Positions 1-7,623 of a stretch of 64,000 bases of DNA are shown one piece after another. The first letter of the stretch is position 1. Each line of letters starts with the position of its first letter. Source of the DNA: Flavobacteriaceae bacterium (GTDB lineage Bacteria > Bacteroidota > Bacteroidia > Flavobacteriales > Flavobacteriaceae); NCBI GenBank assembly GCA_030683815.1, contig JAUXPJ010000020.1, forward strand, positions 186,001-250,000, in the 5' to 3' direction. Position numbers and translations under genes: made by a program. The notes beneath the pieces are model-generated. The model did not search any database. It worked only from the letters and a program-made list of their open reading frames with translations, and was not told where the DNA came from.

Positions 1-582
1 CCCTTGCATTTCATTAAGCATCCAGCTTTTTGGATGGACTTCAACAGTGCTTTTAAAAAATTTGAAAGCATTTCGTCTGTTGCTATGTGATGATTTGATG
101 AAGCCCAATTCAGTGAAATTAGTAGCAAAATTTCCCGACACCAAATTGATATTTCCATTTTCTTCATAGAAACCACCATCCTGCCCATTGGAGTGATGCG
201 CTATTTTTCCAAACAAGGTTAGTTTATTTAATGATTGTTTGCTTCCTGTTAAAAAATAAAATGTAATTTGTGGTATATAACTGGGTGTTCTCACCGGATA
301 GGATATTTCATCATACATCCTGATGATGATTTGTGGGGTAAGTACCGCCATTAATCTTGAATCTTTACGTTCGCGAATAATAAAACCGGGGCTTACATTG
401 GCCTCAAACATGAGCGGTTCTATGTTTCCAATGTCTGTGGGAAATGTAACATAACTATCGCCTTGATTAACCTGTGCTATTTTATCCAAATTAAGGTTTG
501 ATGTTGTATCTACACGAGTTTGTGCAAAAGCCAGACTTGAAATAAAGCCAACAAAAAACAATATGCGGCTAAACATTTTCAT
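1..582 (-). CDS. Phospholipase A1-like outer-membrane protein, C-terminus off the window
   Basis: The first 194 residues are visible, and the gene runs off the left edge. A signal peptide ends near FA-QTR (residue ~20). Residues 129-133 read H-H-S-N-G, resembling the His-x-Ser-Asn-Gly active-site motif of outer-membrane phospholipase A (PldA family), where His and Ser are catalytic; Asn residues follow about 15 positions later, as in that family. Short alternating hydrophobic stretches around it fit a beta-barrel. The start ATG overlaps the stop of the upstream DUF2141 gene by one base (TAATG), so translation is probably coupled and the gene is the distal cistron of the efflux operon. The in-frame ATG at 576 is an alternative start. 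Family assignment is from the motif only; a different small barrel protein is possible. Confidence 0.55.
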   Translation of the reverse strand, partial: MKMFSRILFFVGFISSLAFAQTRVDTTSNLNLDKIAQVNQGDSYVTFPTDIGNIEPLMFEANVSPGFIIRERKDSRLMAVLTPQIIIRMYDEISYPVRTPSYIPQITFYFLTGSKQSLNKLTLFGKIAHHSNGQDGGFYEENGNINLVSGNFATNFTELGFIKSSHSNRRNAFKFFKSTVEVHPKSWMLNEMQG

Positions 583-1034
583 TACTTATAAATGATTTTA
601 ACAACTTTTGTCATACTTGTATCCATCTGGAAACTTGCTTTAGAAAAGGTAGGACGATTTGTTAATCCTATAAACTCGTAATTTGAAAAGCCAACCCCTT
701 CAATAGGTAAAATAAATTTTTTGTCTATTTTGCCGTTTTCATTTTCATCGTGTAATACACATACGGCATACCTTCCTTTGGGCACCTTATAAAAGGTTAC
801 TGAAGATGAACCCTTGGCAAATACTGCAATTTCTTTTTTATAATAATTTTCAAATTTTTCATCGGGTATAGAACCATCTTTGTTATATAATGCAAATTGA
901 ACCACACCTTTCGAATTCCGTAAACCTTCCACTTTTATTGTTAAAGAATACGTTTCTTCACTATTAGTATGGTTAAAAGATAAAAAGATTAATAGTATAG
1001 ACAGTATCGCTATTTTTCTGATTATTTTTTCCAT
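582..1034 (-). CDS. DUF2141 family secreted protein
   Basis: This 150-residue protein has an N-terminal signal segment (about residues 7-25) followed by a single beta-rich domain. The stretch YAVCVLHDENENGKID near residues 90-105, then EGVGFSNYE, is the hallmark of the DUF2141 family, whose function is unknown; the Asp/Glu/Asn-rich loop looks like a possible cation-binding turn. It overlaps the upstream 4-TM gene by 13 bp and the downstream phospholipase-like gene by 1 bp, so all three are expected on one transcript. The periplasmic or outer-membrane location is inferred from the signal peptide. Confidence 0.8.
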   Translation of the reverse strand: MEKIIRKIAILSILLIFLSFNHTNSEETYSLTIKVEGLRNSKGVVQFALYNKDGSIPDEKFENYYKKEIAVFAKGSSSVTFYKVPKGRYAVCVLHDENENGKIDKKFILPIEGVGFSNYEFIGLTNRPTFSKASFQMDTSMTKVVKIIYK

Positions 1035-1423
1035 TTTATAATTTTTAAGTATGCAAATACCGTAAAAGCAAGTGTTATTGTAATTCTAAAAAATAGAGCA
1101 CCAATCGTTTTTGTTTCATATAATCCTCCAACTTTAATATGAATAAACAAACCAATTAGCGCTATAATTAAAAGCATAGCAGTAGTACTTAAAAGTTTAA
1201 AAGTCCATACTCTCTGCTTAAGAAATCCGTAAGCAGCAAAAAGATAAAGGAAACTGCTTATAAAATTTGCCAAAACCACAAATAAAACATAATTGCCTTC
1301 TTTTGCTCTAATCCCAAACCAATCAAATAGTACAGAGCTGCTTAAGAATAAGGTTAATAAGGCAAATGCGGTTAAGGCAACTGTTACTGTATATGTTAAT
1401 ACTTTTTTCATCATTTTTTTCAT
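1022..1423 (-). CDS. Four-TM membrane protein of unknown function (paralogue of 6218-6616)
   Basis: This 133-residue protein is almost entirely membrane segments, with about four helices (residues ~8-32, 45-67, 75-95, 108-128) and a basic N-terminus. No named family is recognised. It resembles the 4-TM protein at 6218-6616 in size, helix spacing and local motifs: AAYGFLK against AAYLIWK in helix 2/3, and an xxxFFRI/MSFRI element opening helix 4. The two are therefore probably ancient paralogues bracketing the ABC genes. It starts 5 bp after the permease stop and overlaps DUF2141 by 13 bp, placing it firmly in the exporter operon. Confidence 0.65.
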   Translation of the reverse strand: MKKMMKKVLTYTVTVALTAFALLTLFLSSSVLFDWFGIRAKEGNYVLFVVLANFISSFLYLFAAYGFLKQRVWTFKLLSTTAMLLIIALIGLFIHIKVGGLYETKTIGALFFRITITLAFTVFAYLKIIKWKK

Positions 1424-1428
1424 GTTTA

Positions 1429-2550
1429 TTAATTTGTTTTTTTATAACTCCAAACGGCTAGACCATTCATAACAATAGCATAGATAAATGTTTTTATAAG
1501 TTGAGGTAAAATATCGGTATAACTGGCGCCTTTGAGCATCACCATTCGCATGACTTCTACAAAATATTTTATCGGATTGAATTCTGTTAAAAATTGTGCC
1601 CATGGCGGCATACTTTCAATAGGCGTAAAAAGCCCACTCATCAAAATAAATATCACAACAAAAAACCAGGCAATAAACATGGCTTGTTGTTGGGTATCGG
1701 TAAAATTAGAGATAAATAATCCCATCCCTAAAATAACTAAAATATAAATAGAAGTGTATAGATACATCAATCCTACGCTGCCAACCATTGGTACGTTAAA
1801 TAATATTTTGGCGATAATCAATCCGATGCTTAGCAATCCCAATCCAATAATCCAAAACGGGAATAATTTGCCGATGACAAATTGATGTTTTTTGATGGGA
1901 GTTACGTTAATTTGTTCTAAGGTGCCAATTTCTTTTTCGCGAACAATGTTCATTCCTGATAAAAACAACGTAATCATAGTTACCAATAAAACCAAGATAC
2001 CGGGAACCATAAATGTTTTATAGTTTAGGGTTTCATTAAACCAAAAGGAAGGAATACTGGTGATGGTTTTGGATTTGTTTTTTAAATCATCCGGTTGCAT
2101 TAATACTGCTTGTGCATTTTTGTTAAAATCGTGTACAATTTGATTGATATACACATTTTCAACACCTGCAGCTGCACCATCAATGGCATCAATCGTTACG
2201 GCTAAAGTTGTTTTTTTGTTTTTTAAAAGATTGCGTTCAAAATAGTGTGGAATTTCCAAAATTACATCGACATCTCCTGTTAACATTGCAGAATTTGCCT
2301 CTTTTTTCGAAGAAAAATCAGCAATTACATTAAAATAAGCAGAGGCATTAAATTTATCTATTAACGCTCTTGAAAAGGAAGTTTTATCGTTATCGATATA
2401 GGAAAATTTTATATGTTGAACTTCAAATGTTGCTGCATTTGAAAGAATAATTAACTGTAACAAAGGCAAAATAAAAATAATAGGAAGCATTCCTTTATTT
2501 CTGAAGATTTGTTTGAATTCTTTTTGAATGATGTATCCGATGGTTTTCAT
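1429..2550 (-). CDS. ABC-2 type transport permease (YbhS/YbhR-like)
   Basis: This is an inner-membrane permease of 373 residues: an N-terminal helix at ~20-40, a large extracytoplasmic domain (~45-175), then five helices in the C-terminal half. The segment NIVREKEIGTLEQINVTPIK before the second helix is the cytoplasmic coupling motif typical of ABC-2 drug/lipid exporter permeases (YhhJ/YbhR/YbhS group). It is one of two different permeases here, so the transporter core is probably a heterodimer with the ATPases at 4037 and 4793. The substrate is not predictable; in the E. coli YbhFSR system, cationic drugs have been proposed. It is separated from the other permease by 159 bp of repeat-containing DNA. 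Confidence 0.9.
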   Translation of the reverse strand: MKTIGYIIQKEFKQIFRNKGMLPIIFILPLLQLIILSNAATFEVQHIKFSYIDNDKTSFSRALIDKFNASAYFNVIADFSSKKEANSAMLTGDVDVILEIPHYFERNLLKNKKTTLAVTIDAIDGAAAGVENVYINQIVHDFNKNAQAVLMQPDDLKNKSKTITSIPSFWFNETLNYKTFMVPGILVLLVTMITLFLSGMNIVREKEIGTLEQINVTPIKKHQFVIGKLFPFWIIGLGLLSIGLIIAKILFNVPMVGSVGLMYLYTSIYILVILGMGLFISNFTDTQQQAMFIAWFFVVIFILMSGLFTPIESMPPWAQFLTEFNPIKYFVEVMRMVMLKGASYTDILPQLIKTFIYAIVMNGLAVWSYKKTN

Positions 2551-2688
2551 TTTTTATTATTTAGTATCAGGTATCAAGTATCAAGAAACTCTGAATTTTT
2601 AATTGTTCGTTGTTTTTTAATGTTGCTTTTTCGCTTTTTCTCTATTTCCTATTTCCTAATGGCTAATGACTTAGAAATTATCAATTTT

Positions 2689-2708
2689 CAATTGTCAATT
2701 GACAATTG
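2689..2708. repeat. Perfect 20-bp palindrome between the two permease genes
   Basis: The sequence CAATTGTCAATTGACAATTG is identical to its reverse complement. It lies at the 3' end of the upstream permease gene, in a 159-bp spacer that also contains a short direct repetition (GTATCAGGTATCAAGTATCAAG-type) near 2573. It has no T-tract on the transcribed strand, so it is not a good intrinsic terminator. An mRNA hairpin or a degenerate member of an intergenic repeat family is more likely. Confidence 0.6.
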
Positions 2709-2709
2709 T

Positions 2710-3816
2710 TTACTCTAATCTGATTTTATATTTTTTAACACTCAATACCATAAAAAATAAAGTCATCGCAACTAAAATCAATGTTTCTTTCCAAATAAAT
2801 GCAATTCCTACACCTTTTAGCATGATTCCTTTGATGATGATGATAAACCATTTTGCGGGTATAATATGGCTGATAACTTGCAAAGGCGCAGGCATACTGG
2901 CAATTGGAAAAATAAATCCTGACAACAAAATTACAGGAAGCATTAATCCCATTAAAGAAATCATCATAGCCGTTTGTTGTGTGGCCGCTATGGTTGAAAT
3001 TAAAATCCCTAAAGACAGTGAGGTAATGATAAATAAAATACTTTCCATCGCCAATAAAAACAAACTGCCTTGAACAGGCATTTTAAATATAAAAATGCTT
3101 AGTAAAACAATCACAATAGCATTGATTACAGCTAAGAAAATATAGGGCACAACTTTGCCGATAATTACCTGAAATGGTTTTAAAGGAGAAACCAATAAAA
3201 TTTCCATAGTGCCTAATTCTTTTTCTCGTGTGATAGAAATGGAGGTCATCATGGCCGATACCAACATCAAAATAATAGTCATCACGCCCGGAACAAACAT
3301 AAAAACACTTTTTAATTCCGGATTGTAAACCATCCGTGTTTCCGGAACAATTTGATAGGCAATTTTTATATTTTTATTAATTGCCTGCTGATAATTTTGT
3401 ACAATAGAACTGGTATAATTACTAATGGTATTAGCCGTATTAGGATCCGTGGCGTCTGTTATTATCTGAATGGTTGCAGTATTTTCTTTCGTTAGTTTTT
3501 TGCTGAAATTATTTTCAAAAACCAACACTGCCTTTACTTTTCCTTTCTTGAAAATTGATTCAATAGCCGATTCATTTTCTATGAGTTGTTTAACGCTAAA
3601 GTATTTGGAAGCCGCAATCTTATTGATAATTTCTTGCGTAGTGGCATCCTTGGATTTGTCAAGAATAGCAATATCAACATTGTTGATTTCATTGGTAATG
3701 GCAAATCCAAAGAGCAAAATTTGAGCTATGGGCATCCCGAAAAGAATAAACAACGAGCGTTTATCTCTAAAGATATGGTAAAATTCTTTGGTAATAAATC
3801 CTATAAATCGTTTCAT
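2710..3816 (-). CDS. ABC-2 type transport permease (YbhR/YhhJ-like)
   Basis: The second ABC-2 permease has 368 residues from the chosen start. It begins MKRFIGFITKEFYHIFRDKR, the characteristic cytoplasmic N-terminal helix of this family. It then has TM1, a large periplasmic domain (~50-165), five C-terminal helices, and the coupling motif ITREKELGTMEILLVSP. The reading frame stays open 21 bp further upstream to an ATG at 3837, but that ATG lies inside a palindromic repeat, so 3816 is preferred because it matches the family N-terminus. It is expected to pair with the permease at 1429. Confidence 0.9.
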   Translation of the reverse strand: MKRFIGFITKEFYHIFRDKRSLFILFGMPIAQILLFGFAITNEINNVDIAILDKSKDATTQEIINKIAASKYFSVKQLIENESAIESIFKKGKVKAVLVFENNFSKKLTKENTATIQIITDATDPNTANTISNYTSSIVQNYQQAINKNIKIAYQIVPETRMVYNPELKSVFMFVPGVMTIILMLVSAMMTSISITREKELGTMEILLVSPLKPFQVIIGKVVPYIFLAVINAIVIVLLSIFIFKMPVQGSLFLLAMESILFIITSLSLGILISTIAATQQTAMMISLMGLMLPVILLSGFIFPIASMPAPLQVISHIIPAKWFIIIIKGIMLKGVGIAFIWKETLILVAMTLFFMVLSVKKYKIRLE

Positions 3817-3831
3817 TTGATTATTGTTTTT

Positions 3832-3865
3832 TCCCATCCTAAATCCTTCCCAAAGGGAAGGACTT
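3832..3865. repeat. 34-bp palindromic repeat, copy 1 (twin at 6551-6584)
   Basis: The core is CCTTCCC-AAA-GGGAAGG, a 7-bp stem with a 3-nt loop, flanked by identical sequence on both sides. It matches the copy at 6551-6584 at every base outside the loop (AAA here, GAG there). Read on the minus strand it carries GGATTTAGGATGGG, which contributes an in-frame ATG to the following gene in both places. Confidence 0.85.
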
Positions 3866-3925
3866 CTTGTTTAAGGCAGTATGCATTAGGCAATAAGCTT
3901 TTAAGCATTATGTAATACATTTTGT

Positions 3926-3998
3926 ATTATTCATTATTCATTATTCATTATTCATTATTCATTATTCATTATTCATTATTCATTATTCATTATTCATT
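3926..3998. repeat. Heptanucleotide microsatellite (ATTATTC)10
   Basis: Ten uninterrupted copies of ATTATTC run from 3926 to 3995, followed by ATT. They fill most of the 199-220 bp between the permease at 2710 and the ATPase at 4037, which are transcribed in the same direction. The array is non-coding. Seven-base units mutate readily by slippage, so the spacer length between these cistrons probably varies between isolates. Confidence 0.95.
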
Positions 3999-4036
3999 GC
4001 CTGCCTGCGAAGCCGAAGGGTTAATTATTATTTGTA

Positions 4037-4765
4037 CTATCCTCGTGCTAATTTTAAAAACACCTCATTCATATCGGTTGCCTTAAACTGTTCCTTTAGT
4101 TTTTTGGGTGTATCCAATGCTTCTATTTTTCCGTTAACCATGATAGAAACACGATCACAATATTCCGCTTCATCCATATAATGTGTAGTTACAAAAATGG
4201 TGGTTCCATTGTTGGCCGTTTTATAAATCATTTCCCAAAATTGACGTCTGGTAATGGGGTCAACACCTCCGGTTGGCTCATCTAAAAAAATAATTTTCGG
4301 ATTGTGTAATAAGGCTACCGAAAATGCTATTTTTTGTTTCCAGCCCAAAGGTAAAGAGCCCACTAATTCGTTTGCAACTGCTTGCAAATTCAATTCTTCA
4401 ATTAACTGCATTGTTTTTTCTTTGATTTGTGCGCGCGATAATCCGTAAATTCCGCCAAAAAAGGTGCTATTTTCTCTCACGGTTAAATCGTCATACAAAG
4501 CGAATTTCTGACTCATATAGCCGATATTTTTTTTGATGTCTTCGGTATGGGTGTAAACATCAAAATCAGCGATTTGTGCACTGCCGGAAGTTGGTTTAGA
4601 AATACCGATCAGCATTTTCATGGCCGTGGTTTTTCCGGCACCATTGGCGCCCAGAAATCCGAAAATCTCGCCTTTTTTTACCTCAAAAGAAATGGAATCT
4701 ACGGCTGTAAAATCACCAAATTTTTTGGTTAAATTTTTAACTTGTATGACGTTGTCGTTTTTCAT
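4037..4765 (-). CDS. ABC transporter ATP-binding protein (C-terminal half of YbhF type)
   Basis: A 242-residue ABC ATPase. Walker A is GANGAGKT at residues 39-46 and Walker B is IIFLDEPTGGVDP, followed by the H-loop TTHYMDEA. The usual LSGGQ signature is replaced by SLPLGWKQK, a variant seen in the second nucleotide-binding domain of YbhF-like exporters; this pairs it with the canonical ATPase encoded next at 4793. In E. coli YbhF the two domains are fused, while here they are separate genes 27 bp apart. It energises the two ABC-2 permeases encoded downstream. Confidence 0.92.
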   Translation of the reverse strand: MKNDNVIQVKNLTKKFGDFTAVDSISFEVKKGEIFGFLGANGAGKTTAMKMLIGISKPTSGSAQIADFDVYTHTEDIKKNIGYMSQKFALYDDLTVRENSTFFGGIYGLSRAQIKEKTMQLIEELNLQAVANELVGSLPLGWKQKIAFSVALLHNPKIIFLDEPTGGVDPITRRQFWEMIYKTANNGTTIFVTTHYMDEAEYCDRVSIMVNGKIEALDTPKKLKEQFKATDMNEVFLKLARG

Positions 4766-4792
4766 TTAATTGCAGGAAATTGCGCTGTTATT

Positions 4793-5695
4793 TTATTTGG
4801 CCAGCTCCATAAAGGTATCTTCAATGGTGGCTTCTGTTTGTTGAATTCTACTGTTTTTAATATTTCGATCTTCTAAAAATAGAACTAATTCTTTTAAATC
4901 AAAATCGGCTCTTTTATCTGTATAATGCACAAATTCTCCGAAAGGATATACGCTGTAACTATGTTTATACGCTTTTAAATGTATAATTAGCTGATAAATA
5001 TTATCAGCACTTATAGCGTATATTTTTTTCGGATATTGTTTTGCAATTTGTTGTGGGGTATCAATTTGTAATAGTTGGCCATTTTGAATCAAAGCAATTC
5101 TATCGCACAAGATTGCTTCATCCATATAAGGTGTAGAAACCAAAATAGTAATTCCTTTTTGTTGTAAGCGTTTGAGCATTTCCCAAAATTCTTTACGCGA
5201 AACCGGATCAACTCCTGTAGTTGGCTCATCTAAAAACAACACTTTCGGTTTGTGAATTAAAGCACAGCACAATGCTAATTTTTGTTTCATTCCGCCGGAT
5301 AAAGCACCGGCTCTACGGTTTTTAAAAGGTTCTATTTGAATGTAAATATCTTTGATTAAATCGTAGTTTTCTTCAATGGTGGTGTCAAAAATAGTTGCAA
5401 AAAAGGTGAGATTTTCTTCAACAGTTAAATCTTGGTATAATGAAAAACGCCCCGGCATATAACCTACATTATTTCTGATGTCTTTATAATTGGTAATTAC
5501 ATCATAACCGGCCACCGTTGCAGTACCTTTATCAGCAAAGAGAAGGGTGGTCAAAATTCTAAAAATGGTGGTTTTCCCGGCGCCATCAGGACCAATTAAC
5601 CCAAATAGTTCTCCTTCTTTTACTTCAAAAGACACATCGTTTATAGCAGTTGTATTTTTAAATGATTTGCTGATATGTTTTACGGATATACTCAT
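4793..5695 (-). CDS. ABC transporter ATP-binding protein (N-terminal half of YbhF type)
   Basis: A 300-residue ABC ATPase with canonical motifs: Walker A GPDGAGKT near residue 34, signature LSGGMKQK, Walker B VLFLDEPTTGVDP, and switch region STPYMDEA. Here the usual switch His is replaced by Pro (STPYMDE), as occurs in some YbhF-type N-terminal domains. About 80 extra residues follow the ATPase fold and may form a small regulatory domain. It lies between the His-rich lipoprotein gene (36-bp gap) and the second ATPase. The likely role is ATP hydrolysis for the tripartite exporter. Confidence 0.92.
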   Translation of the reverse strand: MSISVKHISKSFKNTTAINDVSFEVKEGELFGLIGPDGAGKTTIFRILTTLLFADKGTATVAGYDVITNYKDIRNNVGYMPGRFSLYQDLTVEENLTFFATIFDTTIEENYDLIKDIYIQIEPFKNRRAGALSGGMKQKLALCCALIHKPKVLFLDEPTTGVDPVSRKEFWEMLKRLQQKGITILVSTPYMDEAILCDRIALIQNGQLLQIDTPQQIAKQYPKKIYAISADNIYQLIIHLKAYKHSYSVYPFGEFVHYTDKRADFDLKELVLFLEDRNIKNSRIQQTEATIEDTFMELAK

Positions 5696-5730
5696 TTTAG
5701 CTGCTGTCTTTTTTGAAATCCAATTTGATT

Positions 5731-6192
5731 TTACTCGAAGTATGTTGAATATTCTGTCAAATAGCTATTTAATTTATCAAAGTTTGTTTTACACGTATTT
5801 AGATCCGAAGAACCCAATCCATTAAATAATTCTTTCATAGGAATCAAATAAGTGTGTAATTGGTTATGAGCTTCTCCTGTCATCGTACATTTGGTTATAA
5901 TAGTGCCAAATTCTTTTTCTAAACCTTGTTTAAGAGTTGTGTAAGCTTTTAAATTTTCTTTTTCTGAAAATCTATTCATTAGCGTTATCATATTATTAAT
6001 TCCTTCAGTGGTTTCTGCATTTGCAGACCATAGTTTTCCATTATCCAATTTTAAAGTATCTTCATTTTTCTGATGGTGATCTTTGGTTTGTTCGGTTTCG
6101 GAATCCCTGTGTTTTTTGTCAGAATGTTTCCCGCAAGAAATTGTAATTACCGGAATTACAAGTAATAATACTGTTTTGATTGTTTTTTTCAT
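5731..6192 (-). CDS. His-rich lipoprotein of unknown function
   Basis: A 153-residue probable lipoprotein: the signal peptide ends in ITISC-GK, so Cys20 would be lipidated. The first 35 mature residues are highly charged and His-rich (KHSDKKHRDSE...DHHQK), suggestive of metal binding. The rest is predicted helical, with a conserved-looking segment CTMTGEAHNQLHTYLIPM near residues 112-129 containing Cys, Met and His. Similar small proteins occur near metal-efflux loci in Bacteroidetes, from memory rather than a search. It lies between the 4-TM and ATPase genes, so it may be an accessory periplasmic sensor or binding factor. Confidence 0.6.
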   Translation of the reverse strand: MKKTIKTVLLLVIPVITISCGKHSDKKHRDSETEQTKDHHQKNEDTLKLDNGKLWSANAETTEGINNMITLMNRFSEKENLKAYTTLKQGLEKEFGTIITKCTMTGEAHNQLHTYLIPMKELFNGLGSSDLNTCKTNFDKLNSYLTEYSTYFE

Positions 6193-6217
6193 GTTGTTTA
6201 ATTTTTATATTTAATGA

Positions 6218-6616
6218 TTAATTTTTATAGGTTAAAAGACAAATAACAATCCAAATACTGATCCTAAAACTCATTGCTTTGATGCTTTCTAACACTGCCG
6301 TTTCACTAAAAAAATAAAGATGTGTGGCTATAAGTATATGTGATGCCAATATCAATGTAACTACTTTTTTAGTGTTTAAATTATTTTTCCAAATGAGATA
6401 AGCTGCCATCATTGAAATAATTCCTAATATTACGTTGTATATTACCAACCAGTTGAGAACTATATAATTTTTTACATCAAATCCTAAAAGAACTTTTGAA
6501 CCGGCAATTACAGAGATGCCTCCTATAAAAAGGGCTAGTATTGCGGCAATTCCCATCCTAAATCCTTCCCGAGGGGAAGGACTTTTTTTTTTTTTTTTAT
6601 AATTTATTCCAGCCAT
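6218..6616 (-). CDS. Four-TM membrane protein with repeat-derived N-terminus
   Basis: A 132-residue protein with about four membrane helices and an overall plan like the protein at 1022-1423. No known family is recognised. The first 20 residues (MAGINYKKKKKSPSPREGFR) are encoded by an A16 homopolymer plus a 34-bp palindromic repeat, so they are not ancestral sequence. The ATG at 6616 is used here because it has an AT-rich leader 21 bp after the hlyD stop. The ATG at 6556, also inside the repeat, gives a 112-residue protein and is equally plausible. Slippage in the A16 run would separate the two starts. Confidence 0.6.
   Translation of the reverse strand: MAGINYKKKKKSPSPREGFRMGIAAILALFIGGISVIAGSKVLLGFDVKNYIVLNWLVIYNVILGIISMMAAYLIWKNNLNTKKVVTLILASHILIATHLYFFSETAVLESIKAMSFRISIWIVICLLTYKN
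6551..6584. repeat. 34-bp palindromic repeat, copy 2, inside a coding 5' end
   Basis: It has the same sequence as 3832-3865 except for the 3-nt loop (GAG). The stem is CCTTCCC/GGGAAGG. It is followed on the plus strand by a run of 16 T (6583-6598), read as A16 in the gene on the minus strand. Confidence 0.85.
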
Positions 6617-6637
6617 ATTTATTGATATTAATCTAGT

Positions 6638-7555
6638 TTATTCTCCCTTTCCTTTGGAAAGGGTTGGGGATAGGAGCCACATTTCTGCCGGCATTCCTAT
6701 TTTTAGACTTCCATCATTTTTTACCGCTATTTTTACGGCATAAACCAGATTAACCCGTTCTTCTTTGGTTTGAACAATTTTAGGCGTAAATTCAGCCTCC
6801 GAAGCAATCCAAGTAATGATTCCTCTATAATTTTTCATAGCATCACCGGCATCTATTTTAACCTTAACTTCTTGTCCTATTTTAATGGAATTTAATTGGT
6901 TTTCACTGATATAAACACGAAGTTGCATCGAGCTCAAATCGGCAATCTTATACAAGGGTTTGCCAAAAGTGGTGATTTCATTTGGTTCTGCATATTTCAC
7001 TAAAACGGTTCCTTTTATTGGATTGATAATCTTACTTTTCTGGATTTGATCTTCCATTTGTTTTAACTGCGCATCCAAACTTTTGATATCATTTAAAATA
7101 GGATTATTCTGCGTTTCGATACTTTTTATTTGTTGATGTAAAACCGCTATTTCACCGTTGATATCATCGAGTTGTTTTTGGGTTCCGGCATTTTCTTTTA
7201 CTAAATTCTCAATTCTTTTCTGATTGATGATGGCCGTTTTTAATTGCGTTTTTAATACATTAATTTGAGATTCAACGCTCAGTAATTTTGACGAAATGGC
7301 TTTTTTATTGGCCATTAATTGTTCTTTTTTGTATACCAAAGCAAGGGAATCTATATATCCAACATACTCATTCATTTTTAACAATTGACCTTCTTCTATC
7401 AAAAATTGATTAATTTTTCCATTACTTTCTGCCGAGATGGTGATTTCTGTCGCTTCAAAATTGCCATAACCATCCGCTTTTCCATTTCCGCTTTTGCAGG
7501 AAATTGAGCTGCTTAAAACGATTAATAATCCGAATAAAACTGTAATATTTTTCAT
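6638..7555 (-). CDS. HlyD/YbhG-family periplasmic adaptor lipoprotein
   Basis: A membrane-fusion protein of 305 residues. A lipoprotein signal (SSSISC, Cys20) is followed by the first half of a biotinyl-lipoyl-like domain (~32-70), a long coiled-coil hairpin (~75-185), the second lipoyl half (KGTVLVKYAEPNEITTFG) and a beta-barrel with LRVYISENQL. It would bridge the ABC-2 permeases and the TolC-like channel encoded just upstream. The last ~11 residues (from LSPTLSKGKGE) are encoded by a palindromic repeat, so the original C-terminus has been replaced. The family end would be expected near GMPAEMW. Confidence 0.9.
   Translation of the reverse strand: MKNITVLFGLLIVLSSSISCKSGNGKADGYGNFEATEITISAESNGKINQFLIEEGQLLKMNEYVGYIDSLALVYKKEQLMANKKAISSKLLSVESQINVLKTQLKTAIINQKRIENLVKENAGTQKQLDDINGEIAVLHQQIKSIETQNNPILNDIKSLDAQLKQMEDQIQKSKIINPIKGTVLVKYAEPNEITTFGKPLYKIADLSSMQLRVYISENQLNSIKIGQEVKVKIDAGDAMKNYRGIITWIASEAEFTPKIVQTKEERVNLVYAVKIAVKNDGSLKIGMPAEMWLLSPTLSKGKGE
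6643..6674. repeat. Palindromic repeat (CTCCCTTTCC type) within the hlyD 3' end
   Basis: The stem is CCCTTTCC-TTT-GGAAAGGG (8 bp, 3-nt loop), followed by TTGGGGATAGG. It is related to the copy at 7591-7622. It encodes the last codons and stop of the adaptor gene on the minus strand. Confidence 0.8.
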
Positions 7556-7590
7556 CTGTAATATTTTATTTTTTAAATTTTGTTATACTT

Positions 7591-7622
7591 CTCCCTTCCC
7601 TTCGGGGAGGGCTGGGGAGGGG
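7591..7622. repeat. Palindromic repeat (CTCCCTTCCC type) between tolC and hlyD
   Basis: The stem is CCCTTCCC-TTC-GGGGAGGG with one G-U pair, and the flank CTGGGGAGGGG parallels the repeat at 6643-6674. It begins 2 bp past the tolC stop codon and fills most of the 68-bp tolC-hlyD spacer. Confidence 0.8.
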
Positions 7623-7623
7623 A

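Noticed and set aside
3586-3915. 109-residue open frame on plus over the permease start and spacer
   Set aside because: It overlaps the coding region of the ABC-2 permease in antisense and runs through the palindromic repeat.
3926-3998. Regular short repeats that could suggest a CRISPR array
   Set aside because: Units are 7 bp with no spacers, and there are no cas genes; this is a microsatellite.
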